This document shows positions 16,367 through 25,241 of a stretch of 64,000 nt of DNA, piece by piece. Below the pieces are notes generated by a model. The model saw nothing but the letters and a program-made list of their open reading frames with translations, was not told the DNA's origin and made no database searches. Location of the stretch: NCBI GenBank assembly GCA_964586455.1, contig CAZPHV010000017.1:1-64000 (forward strand), written 5' to 3'. The position numbers and the translations under genes are program-made. Numbering within the stretch: the first letter of the stretch is position 1; every line of letters begins with the position of its first letter. This stretch comes from Aquimonas sp964586455. GTDB taxonomy: Bacteria > Pseudomonadota > Gammaproteobacteria > Xanthomonadales > Xanthomonadaceae.

Positions 16367-19069
16367 ATGACCACATTCGCGCCCAAGACCTACCAGCAGC
16401 AAGTGCTCGACAGCGTTGAGGCCTATTTCAAGGCCTGCCACGAACTGCCATCACCGTCGATTGCGTTCACCGCTACCACCGAACGGCTGTGGAGCCGCGG
16501 CATTGCGTATCACCCGTTGTCGGGCTTCCCGACCGACATGCCCTACTTCTGCCTGCGGGTGCCGACTGGCGGCGGCAAGACCTGGTTGGCGGCAAAGAGC
16601 GTCGCCTTGGTCAACACGCATCTGTTGCGCTGCGAGCACAGCGTGATCCTGTGGCTGGTGCCCAGCAAACCCATCCGCGAACAGACCCTGCGCGCCCTGC
16701 GCGATCGCCTGCATCCGTACCACACGGCGCTGCGCGAGGCCGGGCCGATCACGGTGCTGGACCTTGATGAGGCCAAGAGCGTAACCCGCGCGACGCTGGA
16801 CACCTCGACCACGATCATCGTCGCCACCCGCCAGGCGTTTCAGGTCGAAGAGGAAGAGTCCAGGAAGGTCTACCAGAGCAGCGGCGCGCTGATGCACCAC
16901 TTCGATAACCTTTCGCCCGCGCAGCGTGCCGAGTTGCTAACCGAAGGCGAAGGCATGGAACGAACCACGCCCTCTTCGCTGGCCAACGTGCTGCGCCTGC
17001 GCCGGCCGTTCGTGGTCGTCGATGAGGCGCACAACAGCCGCACCGAACTGGCCTTCGACATGCTGGCGCGCTTCCGCCCTAGCGGGGTGATGGAACTGAC
17101 CGCCACGCCGGACTTGGAACGCACGCCCAGCAACGTGCTGCACAGCGTCTCCGCCGCCGAACTGAAGGCGGAGGAGATGATCAAGCTACCGGTGGTGCTG
17201 GAAACCGAACCGAACTGGCAACAGTGCCTGGCGGATGCTATCGGTCGGCGCAATGAACTGCACACGCTGGCTGATGAGGAGCGCCGCGCCGGCAGACCCT
17301 ACTTGCGGCCGCTGGTGCTGATTCAATCGGAGCCGCGCCGCGCCGGCGTAGAGACGCTCGACTTCGAGCGTGTGCGCAACGAATTGACCACCAACCACGG
17401 CGTCTCTGCGTCTGAAATCGTCGTCGCCACTGGCGATGAAAAGGGGCTGGAGCAGATCGACGCCGACTACAAGCTGGGCATCGCCGACCCAGCCTGCCCG
17501 GTGAAGTTCGTCATCACCCAAAAGGCACTGTCGGAAGGCTGGGACTGCCCCTTCGCCTACATCCTCGTAAGCATGGCCTCGTTGTCATCGGCCACAGCGG
17601 TGGAACAGTTGCTTGGGCGCGTCTTGCGCCAGCCTGGCGCCAGCCATCGGCAGGCCAAGGCCCTGAATCAATCCTATGCCTTCGTGGTATCGCGCAACTT
17701 CGCTGAAACCGCAGGTGCGTTGCGTGACCGGCTCGTTGCAGGTGCTGGCTTCGAGCGCCGCGAGGTCACGGAGTTCGTGACGGCGGCCAAGTTCGATCAG
17801 GGGCGGCTGGATCTAGAAGGCCACGCCGGCCGCGTGGTGGTTCGGCCGGTGGCGATCACGCTGACAGAGAAGCCCGATTTAAGGAGCGTACCCAAGCCCG
17901 TGCGCGACAAGGTGAGTTGGGACGGCAAGCTCAACACGCTGACCATCACCACGCCGCTGACCGAAGACGAGGCGGAGGTACTCAAGGCCTCGGTGACCAG
18001 CGATTCGGCAGCGGCAGCCATCATCGAGGCGGCCGAAATCAGCCGTACCACGGCCATCGAGTTCTTCCAAACGCCAGCCGAGTTGGGGGAGCGCTTCCGC
18101 GTGCCGCAGTTGGCCTTGCGCGTCCAGGGAGAACTGCAACTGTTCGACGACCCGGAGGTGCTCGACTATCCGTGGGATTTGTCGACCTACGACGCCGCGC
18201 CTACTGCCGACGACATGACGTCGCTGGGTGCCGGCCTCAAGGTATCCGAAGGCGGCGAAATCGACGTTGATGGCGAGAGCGGCAAAGTCGTTTCACGATT
18301 CCTGCCGAACCTGCAGCGTGATCTGGGCCTGGTCTATCAGCCCGAGAATTGGGATGAGGTACGCCTCGCCACCTGGCTCTGCCGGAACTTGCCCGAGCCT
18401 TCACTCACCCATGCCAGCAAGCAGGCCTTCGTGGCGAAATGGATGACCGAACTATTGCTCCGACCAGGATTCACCCTGGCCCGCGCCAATCTGCAGAAAT
18501 TTCAACTCCGTAACCTGTTGGAGTCGCGCATCCGCAATCTGCGCCGGCAAGCCGTGGGCAAGGCGTTCCAGCAGACATTGTTTGGCGACGATGCGTCGTC
18601 GCGTATCGCGGTGACCGACCAATACGCTTTCGAGTTCCATGCCCAAGCCTATGCGCCCAGTCGCGACTACGATGGCCGTTTCGGGCACTTCGATTTCCGC
18701 AAGCACTTCTATGGGCGCATCGGCGACTTCGACAGTAAGGAAGAGTTCGAATGCGCGTGCTGGCTCGATATTCAAGCCCAGCAGGGTCGCATCCTGTTCT
18801 GGGTGCGCAACCTCGTTCGGCGCGAAGGCAGCTCATTCTTCCTGCAGAAGGCCGATGGTCGCTTCTACCCGGACTTCCTGTGCCAGCTTCCCGGCACGAC
18901 CGACCATCCCGGCCCCATCCTTGCCGTCGAGTACAAGGGCGCGGATCGATGGGCTGGGGCCGAGGACGACCGGCTGATCGGCGGACTGTGGGCGAACCTG
19001 TCCGAGGGGCGTTGCCGCTTCGTGATGGTCAAGGACAAGCGGTGGGAGTCAATTGAGGAGAAGCTGTAA
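16367..19069 (+). CDS. res: Type III restriction endonuclease subunit (Res)
   Basis: This 900-residue SF2 translocase-nuclease cleaves when partnered with Mod. Walker A is PTGGGKTW (Lys about 71), DEAH is VVVDEAHN (about 216), ELTATPD is motif III, and QLLGRVLRQPGA is motif VI. A C-terminal PD-(D/E)XK nuclease is present: FYPDFLC (about 832) then AVEYKGADR (about 855). All catalytic residues look intact, so an active nuclease is expected. The gene starts 3 bp after mod, and its TAA overlaps the ATG of the RhuM gene by one base. No frameshift is seen. Confidence 0.94.
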   Translation: MTTFAPKTYQQQVLDSVEAYFKACHELPSPSIAFTATTERLWSRGIAYHPLSGFPTDMPYFCLRVPTGGGKTWLAAKSVALVNTHLLRCEHSVILWLVPSKPIREQTLRALRDRLHPYHTALREAGPITVLDLDEAKSVTRATLDTSTTIIVATRQAFQVEEEESRKVYQSSGALMHHFDNLSPAQRAELLTEGEGMERTTPSSLANVLRLRRPFVVVDEAHNSRTELAFDMLARFRPSGVMELTATPDLERTPSNVLHSVSAAELKAEEMIKLPVVLETEPNWQQCLADAIGRRNELHTLADEERRAGRPYLRPLVLIQSEPRRAGVETLDFERVRNELTTNHGVSASEIVVATGDEKGLEQIDADYKLGIADPACPVKFVITQKALSEGWDCPFAYILVSMASLSSATAVEQLLGRVLRQPGASHRQAKALNQSYAFVVSRNFAETAGALRDRLVAGAGFERREVTEFVTAAKFDQGRLDLEGHAGRVVVRPVAITLTEKPDLRSVPKPVRDKVSWDGKLNTLTITTPLTEDEAEVLKASVTSDSAAAAIIEAAEISRTTAIEFFQTPAELGERFRVPQLALRVQGELQLFDDPEVLDYPWDLSTYDAAPTADDMTSLGAGLKVSEGGEIDVDGESGKVVSRFLPNLQRDLGLVYQPENWDEVRLATWLCRNLPEPSLTHASKQAFVAKWMTELLLRPGFTLARANLQKFQLRNLLESRIRNLRRQAVGKAFQQTLFGDDASSRIAVTDQYAFEFHAQAYAPSRDYDGRFGHFDFRKHFYGRIGDFDSKEEFECACWLDIQAQQGRILFWVRNLVRREGSSFFLQKADGRFYPDFLCQLPGTTDHPGPILAVEYKGADRWAGAEDDRLIGGLWANLSEGRCRFVMVKDKRWESIEEKL

Positions 19070-20142
19070 TGGCGCCTAGATCGCCACCGAAGTCGTCCCT
19101 ACGAACGGACACTTCCCTTGTTCGCTCATCAGCAGCCGAGTACCTGACCTTCGTCGCCGCCAGCGGCCAGGGTGGCGTGGAGGCGGTGTATGCCGACGAA
19201 AGCATCTGGCTGACCCAGAAGATGATGGGCCTGCTGTTTGAGGCGAACGTGCGCACGGTGAACGAGCACCTGAAGAAGATCTTCGCCGACAGTGAGTTGC
19301 AGGAAGACTCAGTCGTCCGGAAATTCCGGATAACTGCCTCTGACGGCAAGAACTACAACACCCTGCACTACCAGCTGCCGGCCATTATCGCCGTGGGCTA
19401 CAAGGTCAACTCCGAGCGCGCTGTGCAGTTCCGCAAGTGGGCCACCCGCGTGATCGACGCGTTCACCATCAAGGCCTACGTGATGGACGATGAGCGCCTC
19501 AAGGCGGGCGGCTCCATCCTCACCGATCAGTACTTTGAAGAGCAGCTGCAGCGCATCCGCGAGATCCGCCTGTCGGAGCGCAAGTTCTACCAGAAGATCA
19601 CCGACATCTATGCTACCGCGGTCGACTACGACGTGACGGCGCAGGCCACCAAGCGGTTCTTCGCCACGGTGCAAAACAAGCTGCATTGGGCCATTCATGG
19701 GCAGACGGCCGCCGAGGTCATCTACCAGCGTGCCGATGCCGACAAGAACAACATGGGTTTGACCACTTGGAAAGATGCCCCCGACGGCAAAATCCAGAAG
19801 TTCGATGTCGTGGTCGCCAAGAACTATCTGACCGAACAGGAGATGGCGCAACTCGCCCGCCTGGTCAACGCCTATCTGGATGTCGCCGAGGACATGGCGC
19901 AGCGCAAGATTCCCATGACCATGCAGGATTGGGAGACGCGCCTGAACCGCTTCATCGAAGCCACCGATCGGGAAGTGCTGCAGGACGCCGGCAAAGTGAC
20001 GGCGGAAATCGCCAAAGCGCACGCTGAGAGCGAATTCGAGAAATACCGCATCGAGCAGGATCGCTTGTTCGAGAGTGACTTTGACCGACTGATCAAGCAG
20101 ACCGGCACGGGCGACCGAGCTGACGGTGGCGACGTCGAATGA
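19069..20142 (+). CDS. rhuM: RhuM-family protein
   Basis: This 357-residue protein of the virulence RhuM family is named after a Salmonella pathogenicity-island gene; its biochemical role is unknown to me. Family features include ESIWLTQKMMGLLFEANVRTVNEHLKKIF, then LQEDSVVRKFRITASDGKNY, and LPAIIAVGYKVNSERAVQFRKWAT. The middle carries KRFFATVQNKLHWAIHGQTAAE. The N-terminal part resembles Bro-N/KilA-type DNA-binding regions. It overlaps res by one base (TAATG), so it is translated with the restriction enzyme. RhuM genes are often seen inside restriction-modification loci. An accessory or guard role is inferred. Confidence 0.9.
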   Translation: MAPRSPPKSSLRTDTSLVRSSAAEYLTFVAASGQGGVEAVYADESIWLTQKMMGLLFEANVRTVNEHLKKIFADSELQEDSVVRKFRITASDGKNYNTLHYQLPAIIAVGYKVNSERAVQFRKWATRVIDAFTIKAYVMDDERLKAGGSILTDQYFEEQLQRIREIRLSERKFYQKITDIYATAVDYDVTAQATKRFFATVQNKLHWAIHGQTAAEVIYQRADADKNNMGLTTWKDAPDGKIQKFDVVVAKNYLTEQEMAQLARLVNAYLDVAEDMAQRKIPMTMQDWETRLNRFIEATDREVLQDAGKVTAEIAKAHAESEFEKYRIEQDRLFESDFDRLIKQTGTGDRADGGDVE

Positions 20143-20193
20143 CCTCGACCGGGCTCGTGTTCAACGATGCCCAGTTCTCAAGGGCCAGGTTCG

Positions 20194-22542
20194 ATGCCAC
20201 TCCTCGATGACTTGGCCGCCCTGCGCGCCGAAAACGCGCGCCTGATAGCTCTGCTCGACGCGCACGGCATCGCTTGGCGTGTGCCACCCGAAGCGCCGAA
20301 GCCGCAGGTTGCTGAACCCTCGCGCCTCAGCAAGAGCGAGAAGATCGCGCTGTTCCGCAAGCTGTTCCGCGGACGCACCGATGTTTATCCGGTCCGTTGG
20401 GAAGGCAAGACCAGCGGCAAGAACGGCTACGCGCCGGCTTGTGGGAATGAATGGCGTGCCGGCGTCTGTGAAAAACCACGCATCAAGTGTGGAGACTGCA
20501 GCCATCGTCTGCTCTTGCCGCTCACCGATGCCGTCATCTACAAGCATCTGGCTGGCGACCTGACGGTCGGCGTCTATCCCTTGCTCGAAGACCATACCTG
20601 CCACTTCCTCGCCGTCGATTTCGACGAAGCCGACTGGCGCGATGACGCCCAGGCCTTCATGCAGTCCTGCGGGGACTTGGGGGTACCCGCAGCTCTGGAA
20701 ATCTCGCGATCCGGCAATGGCGCGCACGCATGGATCTTCTTCGCCAGCGCGGTGCCGGCGCGCGACGCACGACGCCTGGGCACCGCCATCATCAGCCACA
20801 CCTGCGCTCGCACCCGGCAACTGCAGCTGGCTTCCTACGACCGGCTGTTTCCGAATCAGGACACGATGCCAAAGGGTGGCTTCGGCAACCTGATCGCCTT
20901 GCCGCTGCAGAAGAAACCGCGCGAAGATGGGTTCAGCGTCTTCGTGGATGCAAATCTGCAGCCCTATGCCGATCAGTGGGGCTTTCTCGCATCCATCGTC
21001 CCGATGCCCGCCCACGATATCGAGCCGACCATCCTGCGGGCAATCGGCGGTGTTCATCCGCTGGACGTCACCTTCACCGAAGACGAAGACCTGGCCACGC
21101 CGTGGCGGCGGCCCGGCGCTGCGGTCCAGCGTTTGACCGTCGACATGCCGACCATGCTGACGGTGACGCTGGCCAATCAGGTCTATTTCGAGAAGAGCCA
21201 GCTACCGCAAGCGCTGGCGAATCGACTGATCCGTCTGGCTGCCTTCCAGAATCCTGAGTTCTACCGGGCACAGGCGATGCGGATCTCGGTGTGGGACAAG
21301 CCACGCGTCATCGGCCGCGCAGAGAATTTCCCGCAGCACATCGCGCTGCCGCGAGGCTGCCTCGACGCCGCATCCGAACTGTTGGCCGACAACTGCGTAA
21401 GCGTCGACCTGCACGACGAGCGTTATCTCGGCGAATCCATCGAGGTCGATTTTGTCGGCACACTGCGCCCCGACCAGGATGCCGCGGTTGCCGCGATGTT
21501 GGCCCACGATGCCGGCGTTCTGTGCGCACCGACGGCATTCGGGAAGACCGTGACGGCGGCCGCGATCATCGCAAGACGCCGTGTGAACACCCTGGTGCTG
21601 GTGCACCGCACCGAACTGCTCAAGCAGTGGCAGGAACGCCTTGGCGCCTTCCTTGGCGCAGGCAAGGGGCTGATCGGCGTCATCGGCGGCGGCAAAGCCA
21701 AGCCCACGGGCAAGATCGACATTGCCGTAATGCAGTCGTTGTCGCGCCAGGGCGATGTCGATCCATTGGTCGAGAACTACGGCCAGGTCATCACCGACGA
21801 ATGCCACCACGTCGGTGCGGCATCGTTCGACGCGATCCTGCGCCGCGCGAAGGCGAAGTACGTGCTCGGCCTGACCGCGACACCGATCCGCCGAGATGGC
21901 CAACAGCCCATCATCTTCATGCAGTGTGGACCCATTCGTCACCGCGCGGCGCGACCGGCGGAAGCACCTCACGACCTGTCGGTGACACCGAACTTCATCG
22001 AATCACCGATTGAACTGGCACCGGAAGCCGGAATCCAGGATGTCTTTCGCCGTTTAGCACAGGATTCGGCGAGAAGTCGTGCCGTCGCCCATGCCATCAC
22101 CACAGTCTATCGGCAGGGACGAAAGGTGCTCGTGCTCACGGAACGCACCGAACACATCGACGCCATTCTGGCGGCAGTAGCCGAGGAGATGCCTGCACCG
22201 TTCGTATTGCATGGTCGGATGTCGAAGAAACAACGCGCTGCTTTGGTCGCCGCGCTGAACGCGCTTCCGCCCAACGCACCGCGCGTCTTGCTGGCCACCG
22301 GAAAACTGGTCGGCGAAGGTTTCGACCATCCGCCGCTGGATACCCTGGTGCTGGCGATGCCGGTGTCGTGGAAGGGCACCCTCCAACAGTACGCGGGCCG
22401 GCTGCACCGCGATCATGCCGGCAAAGAAGACGTACGCATCATCGACTTCGTCGACACCGGGCACCCCGCGCTGCTCCGGATGTGGGAAAAGCGCCAGCGT
22501 GGCTACAGAGCGATGGGGTATCGAATGGAGAGCACGTCATGA
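20194..22542 (+). CDS. TOTE-type archaeo-eukaryotic primase fused to SF2 helicase
   Basis: This protein has about 782 residues from MPLLDDLAALRAEN; a start at 20167 is possible but has no ribosome-binding site. Order: an N-terminal coiled coil (LRAENARLIALLDAHGI), a cysteine cluster (CGNEWRAGVCEKPRIKCGDC), then an archaeo-eukaryotic primase domain with the metal pair in LAVDFDEADW (about 140) and GNGAHAWIFF (about 173). A helicase follows: Walker A CAPTAFGKT (about 444), ITDECHHV (about 534), LTATPIRRDG and YAGRLHRDH (about 734). This is the architecture of TOTE conflict systems described by comparative genomics. All motifs are intact. It lies 51 bp after the RhuM gene, and its stop overlaps the next start (ATGA). 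Confidence 0.88.
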   Translation: MPLLDDLAALRAENARLIALLDAHGIAWRVPPEAPKPQVAEPSRLSKSEKIALFRKLFRGRTDVYPVRWEGKTSGKNGYAPACGNEWRAGVCEKPRIKCGDCSHRLLLPLTDAVIYKHLAGDLTVGVYPLLEDHTCHFLAVDFDEADWRDDAQAFMQSCGDLGVPAALEISRSGNGAHAWIFFASAVPARDARRLGTAIISHTCARTRQLQLASYDRLFPNQDTMPKGGFGNLIALPLQKKPREDGFSVFVDANLQPYADQWGFLASIVPMPAHDIEPTILRAIGGVHPLDVTFTEDEDLATPWRRPGAAVQRLTVDMPTMLTVTLANQVYFEKSQLPQALANRLIRLAAFQNPEFYRAQAMRISVWDKPRVIGRAENFPQHIALPRGCLDAASELLADNCVSVDLHDERYLGESIEVDFVGTLRPDQDAAVAAMLAHDAGVLCAPTAFGKTVTAAAIIARRRVNTLVLVHRTELLKQWQERLGAFLGAGKGLIGVIGGGKAKPTGKIDIAVMQSLSRQGDVDPLVENYGQVITDECHHVGAASFDAILRRAKAKYVLGLTATPIRRDGQQPIIFMQCGPIRHRAARPAEAPHDLSVTPNFIESPIELAPEAGIQDVFRRLAQDSARSRAVAHAITTVYRQGRKVLVLTERTEHIDAILAAVAEEMPAPFVLHGRMSKKQRAALVAALNALPPNAPRVLLATGKLVGEGFDHPPLDTLVLAMPVSWKGTLQQYAGRLHRDHAGKEDVRIIDFVDTGHPALLRMWEKRQRGYRAMGYRMESTS

Positions 22543-23966
22543 ACGAAGCCGATCTCCTGCAACTCCTCGCGCGCGGCGAAGACAGTCGCCACCAGTTCAA
22601 GCGCGACGAGACCAGCGCCGACAGCATCGCGGCCGAGCTGGCCGCATTCGCCAATAGCGGTGGCGGGCTGTTGCTGCTGGGTGCGGGCGATGATGGCAGC
22701 GTGATCGGGCTGGACGCGGCCAGCGTGCGGCGCTTGAACCAGCTGATCTCGAACGCGGCCTCGCAGAACGTGCGGCCGCCGATTCATCCGACCACGGAAA
22801 ACGTCCAGACGGCGCAGGGCGTGGTGATTGCTGTCACCGTGCCCGATGGCTTGAGCAAGCCCTATCTCGACAACCAGGGCCGCATCTGGGTCAAGAGCGG
22901 TGCGGACAAACGCCACGTCACGGCGCGCGAGGAAATCCAGCGGCTGTTCCAGCGCGCGGGCCTGATCTATGCCGACGTCGTGCCGGTGGAAGGCACCTCG
23001 GCCGCGGACGTCGACGACAAGACATTCGATGCGTACTTCAGTCGCCGCTTCGGCCAGTCGGCTCAAGCGTCCGGCCAGCCCTTGTCGCAAGTGCTGCAGA
23101 ACATCGGACTGGGCGATGGGCGCGAGCTCAATCTCGCAGGGCTATTGCTGTTCGGCCAACGCCCTCAGAGGTACCGCCCTGCATTCATGGTCAAGGCGGT
23201 GGCTTTCCCCGGCACCTCACTGGCCAGCCATCAGTACCTCGACAGCGAAGACATCGACGGCACGCTGCTGGAGCAGTACCAGCGCAGCCTGGCCTTCATC
23301 AAGCGCAACTTGCATCACGTGCAGGCGGGTCAGAACTTCAATTCGCTAGGCGTGCTGGAAGTGCCGGAGCAGGCCATCATCGAGTTGCTCGTCAACGCAC
23401 TGATCCACCGCGACTACTTCACCAGCGCGTCGATTCGATTGCTGATCTTCGCCGACCGCATCGAGATCATCAGCCCCGGCCACCTGCCCGACAACCTCAG
23501 CACGGCGCAGATCCGGAAAGGCAAGTCGAACCGGCGCAACCCGACCTTGACCGATCACGCCGTGAAGATCTTGCCGTACCGCGGCATCGGCACCGGCATT
23601 CCGCGCGTCCTGGAGGACTGGCCGGAGACCCGCCTACTCGACGACGTGGACGGCAACGAGTTCAGGGCAGTGATACCGCGGCCGGTGACCGGGGAAGTTA
23701 CCGGGGAAGTTACCGGGGAAGTTGCCGTGGAAGTTGAGCGCCTGCTACGCGTTCTGGATGGAGAGATGTCCCGTCAGCAGATTCAGAGCGCCCTTGTACT
23801 CAAGCACGAAGATCACTTCCGGAATGCCTACCTGAAGCCGGCCTTGGCCACGGGAGCGATCGAGATGACCCTTCCCAACAAGCCGCGCAGCGGTAACCAG
23901 CGCTACCGCCTGACGGCCCTCGGGCGACAGTGGTTGAAGACGCATTCCCCTGGCGGTTCGACCTGA
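22539..23966 (+). CDS. AlbA/Schlafen-domain ATP-binding protein with VTGE repeat
   Basis: This 475-residue protein starts MNEADLLQLLARGEDSRHQFK, overlapping the helicase stop by four bases. The N-terminal AlbA_2 (Schlafen-like) domain contains AAELAAFANSGGGLLLLGAGDDG. A GHKL-type ATPase-like part has IELLVNALIHRDYFTSASI, FADRIEIISPGHLPDN and RGIGTGIPR (about 348). A linker of repeated VTGE units (about 383-398) leads to a winged-helix end. Such proteins are often called transcriptional regulators or ATP-binding proteins and recur in defence islands; some Schlafen-type domains cleave RNA. Which applies here cannot be told from sequence. It is the last gene of the island operon. Confidence 0.85.
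   Translation: MNEADLLQLLARGEDSRHQFKRDETSADSIAAELAAFANSGGGLLLLGAGDDGSVIGLDAASVRRLNQLISNAASQNVRPPIHPTTENVQTAQGVVIAVTVPDGLSKPYLDNQGRIWVKSGADKRHVTAREEIQRLFQRAGLIYADVVPVEGTSAADVDDKTFDAYFSRRFGQSAQASGQPLSQVLQNIGLGDGRELNLAGLLLFGQRPQRYRPAFMVKAVAFPGTSLASHQYLDSEDIDGTLLEQYQRSLAFIKRNLHHVQAGQNFNSLGVLEVPEQAIIELLVNALIHRDYFTSASIRLLIFADRIEIISPGHLPDNLSTAQIRKGKSNRRNPTLTDHAVKILPYRGIGTGIPRVLEDWPETRLLDDVDGNEFRAVIPRPVTGEVTGEVTGEVAVEVERLLRVLDGEMSRQQIQSALVLKHEDHFRNAYLKPALATGAIEMTLPNKPRSGNQRYRLTALGRQWLKTHSPGGST
23685..23732 (+). repeat. In-frame 12-bp tandem repeat (VTGE)
   Basis: Four 12-bp units encode VTGE, VTGE, VTGE and VAVE. The two middle units (GTTACCGGGGAA) are identical and the outer two are diverged. Being a multiple of three, copy-number change alters linker length without breaking the frame. 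Confidence 0.9.
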
Positions 23967-24061
23967 TGCCCCGCGGCATGCTCGCACTTCCTCGCCAGCC
24001 CGCTCGAAGCTATTCAGTTGAGAGAGCCGGAATTGAACCGTCAACCATCCGCCACCAAAAC

Positions 24062-24094
24062 CGAACCCCGGCCCAGTGCTGGGTTTCTTCGTTT
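24062..24094 (+). terminator. Weak terminator after the island operon
   Basis: CCCAG and CTGGG form a 5-bp stem with a two-base loop (24072-24083), followed by TTTCTTCGTTT. The stem is short but the T-rich tail is typical. It lies about 100 bp after the AlbA-domain gene and marks the right edge of the island. Confidence 0.45.
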
Positions 24095-24125
24095 GGGCTA
24101 AGCGCGAGCCCGGGCTTAAGTGGCG

Positions 24126-24917
24126 TCAATCCAAAGCCGCCACCAACATCTTCCGCAGCAGCCCCTGCAGGCGCCCTGCCCTGACGGCGTCATAGCGCTG
24201 GCTGCGCTCGTCCATGTAGGTCAGCTGGGCGAGCTCAAGCTGGATGGCTTCGATGCCCTCTTCCTGGCGGCCGTAGTGGCGGGTGATGTAGCCACCCTTG
24301 AAGCGGCCGTTGGCGACCCAGGTGTAGTCCGTCTGTCCACCCAGCAGCTCGGTTATGCGCTCTAGGCGCGCGCTGCTGCAGCTGGCGCCATCGGCGGTGC
24401 CGATATTGAGATCCGGCAGGCGACCTTCGAACAGCATCGGCACTTCGCTGCGGATACTGTGGCCCTCCCACAGCAGGGCCTGGCCGTGGGCGGACTTGAT
24501 GCGCGCGAGCTCGCCGGCGAGGGCCAGGTGATAGGGCTGCCAGTAGGTGGTTCGGCGACGCTCCACTTCGGCTTCATCGGGCGCATGGCCTTCGCGGTAG
24601 ATGGGTTCACCGCTGAACGCGATCGTTGGGCACAGGCTGGTTTCCGCGCGCCCTGGGTACAGCGCGCGACCATCCGGCGCACGATTCAGATCGATCACGT
24701 AGCGCGAATAGCGCGGCACCAGGATCGAGGCCCCCAGCTCGCGGGCGAAGTCGTACAGGGTGGCCACGTGCCAGTCGGTATCGGGCACGCGACGCGCGGC
24801 ATCGTGCATATGCGGCGCGATGTCGTCAGGGATCGCGGTACCGTCATGCGGCAGGCTGATCAGCAGTGCTGCGGTGCCGCGGTGCAGCTCGTAGACGTCG
24901 CTGGCGGAGTGGTTCAC
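24126..24917 (-). CDS. hutG: N-formylglutamate amidohydrolase
   Basis: This 263-residue zinc-dependent deformylase releases formate from N-formyl-L-glutamate in the histidine degradation branch. Family features are LLISLPHDGTAIPDDI, DTDWHVATLYDFARELGAS, VIDLNRAPDGRALYPGR, LLWEGHSIRSEVP and RFKGGYITRHYG. Other hut genes are not in the window, so the symbol rests on family alone; relatives act on other formyl-amino acids. The gene is the first core gene right of the island and runs toward it. Confidence 0.9.
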   Translation of the reverse strand: MNHSASDVYELHRGTAALLISLPHDGTAIPDDIAPHMHDAARRVPDTDWHVATLYDFARELGASILVPRYSRYVIDLNRAPDGRALYPGRAETSLCPTIAFSGEPIYREGHAPDEAEVERRRTTYWQPYHLALAGELARIKSAHGQALLWEGHSIRSEVPMLFEGRLPDLNIGTADGASCSSARLERITELLGGQTDYTWVANGRFKGGYITRHYGRQEEGIEAIQLELAQLTYMDERSQRYDAVRAGRLQGLLRKMLVAALD

Positions 24918-25241
24918 GCAGGGCGGCGAGTTGGCGAGGGTGGCAACAGACTAACGGGTTGTGGAGCGGATTGGACACCTACAAGCACGAGGGACGCAAT
25001 GCATTCGCCGAAACCAGAACCATTGATCGCGTGGGGTGCGCCTGCGGCGCACCGCTCTCCCCGCACCGAACGGGGCGACTTCATTTGAAGAGACGGGTCG
25101 TGGCAGGAAGCGATGGGGAATCCTGAGACGCGCATTCCCGTGGCCGGCTTCGTTTGAAGTAAAGCGCCCTTCGCCAGCGTAGGTGATCGGTTTCGCTCTG
25201 GGCAAAGCGCCCTTCTTGGGCGCACGTGCGCGCCCTGCGGC
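24918..25241. other. Gap with two GC hairpins, no gene seen
   Basis: The gap holds a perfect hairpin GGTGCGCC-TGC-GGCGCACC (25035-25053), a second one CCCCG/CGGGG (25059-25075), and a twice-repeated AAAGCGCCCTTC (about 25163 and 25204). Near 25214-25236 an imperfect palindrome of GGGCGC/GCGCCC type could end the DadA-like gene. I see no credible reading frame. Confidence 0.5.

Noticed and set aside
23685..23732. Repeat block considered as a CRISPR or regulatory iteron
   Set aside because: Units are contiguous 12-mers without spacers and lie in frame inside a gene.
24021..24056. Possible tRNA remnant near the right edge of the island (GCCGGAATTGAACCGTC resembles an inverted T arm; a CCACCA follows)
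   Set aside because: The T-arm-like part reads on the - strand while the CCA-like end reads on the +, the stem pairs badly, and no acceptor stem can be drawn. It does not match tRNA-Ala, so it is not evidence of an att site.
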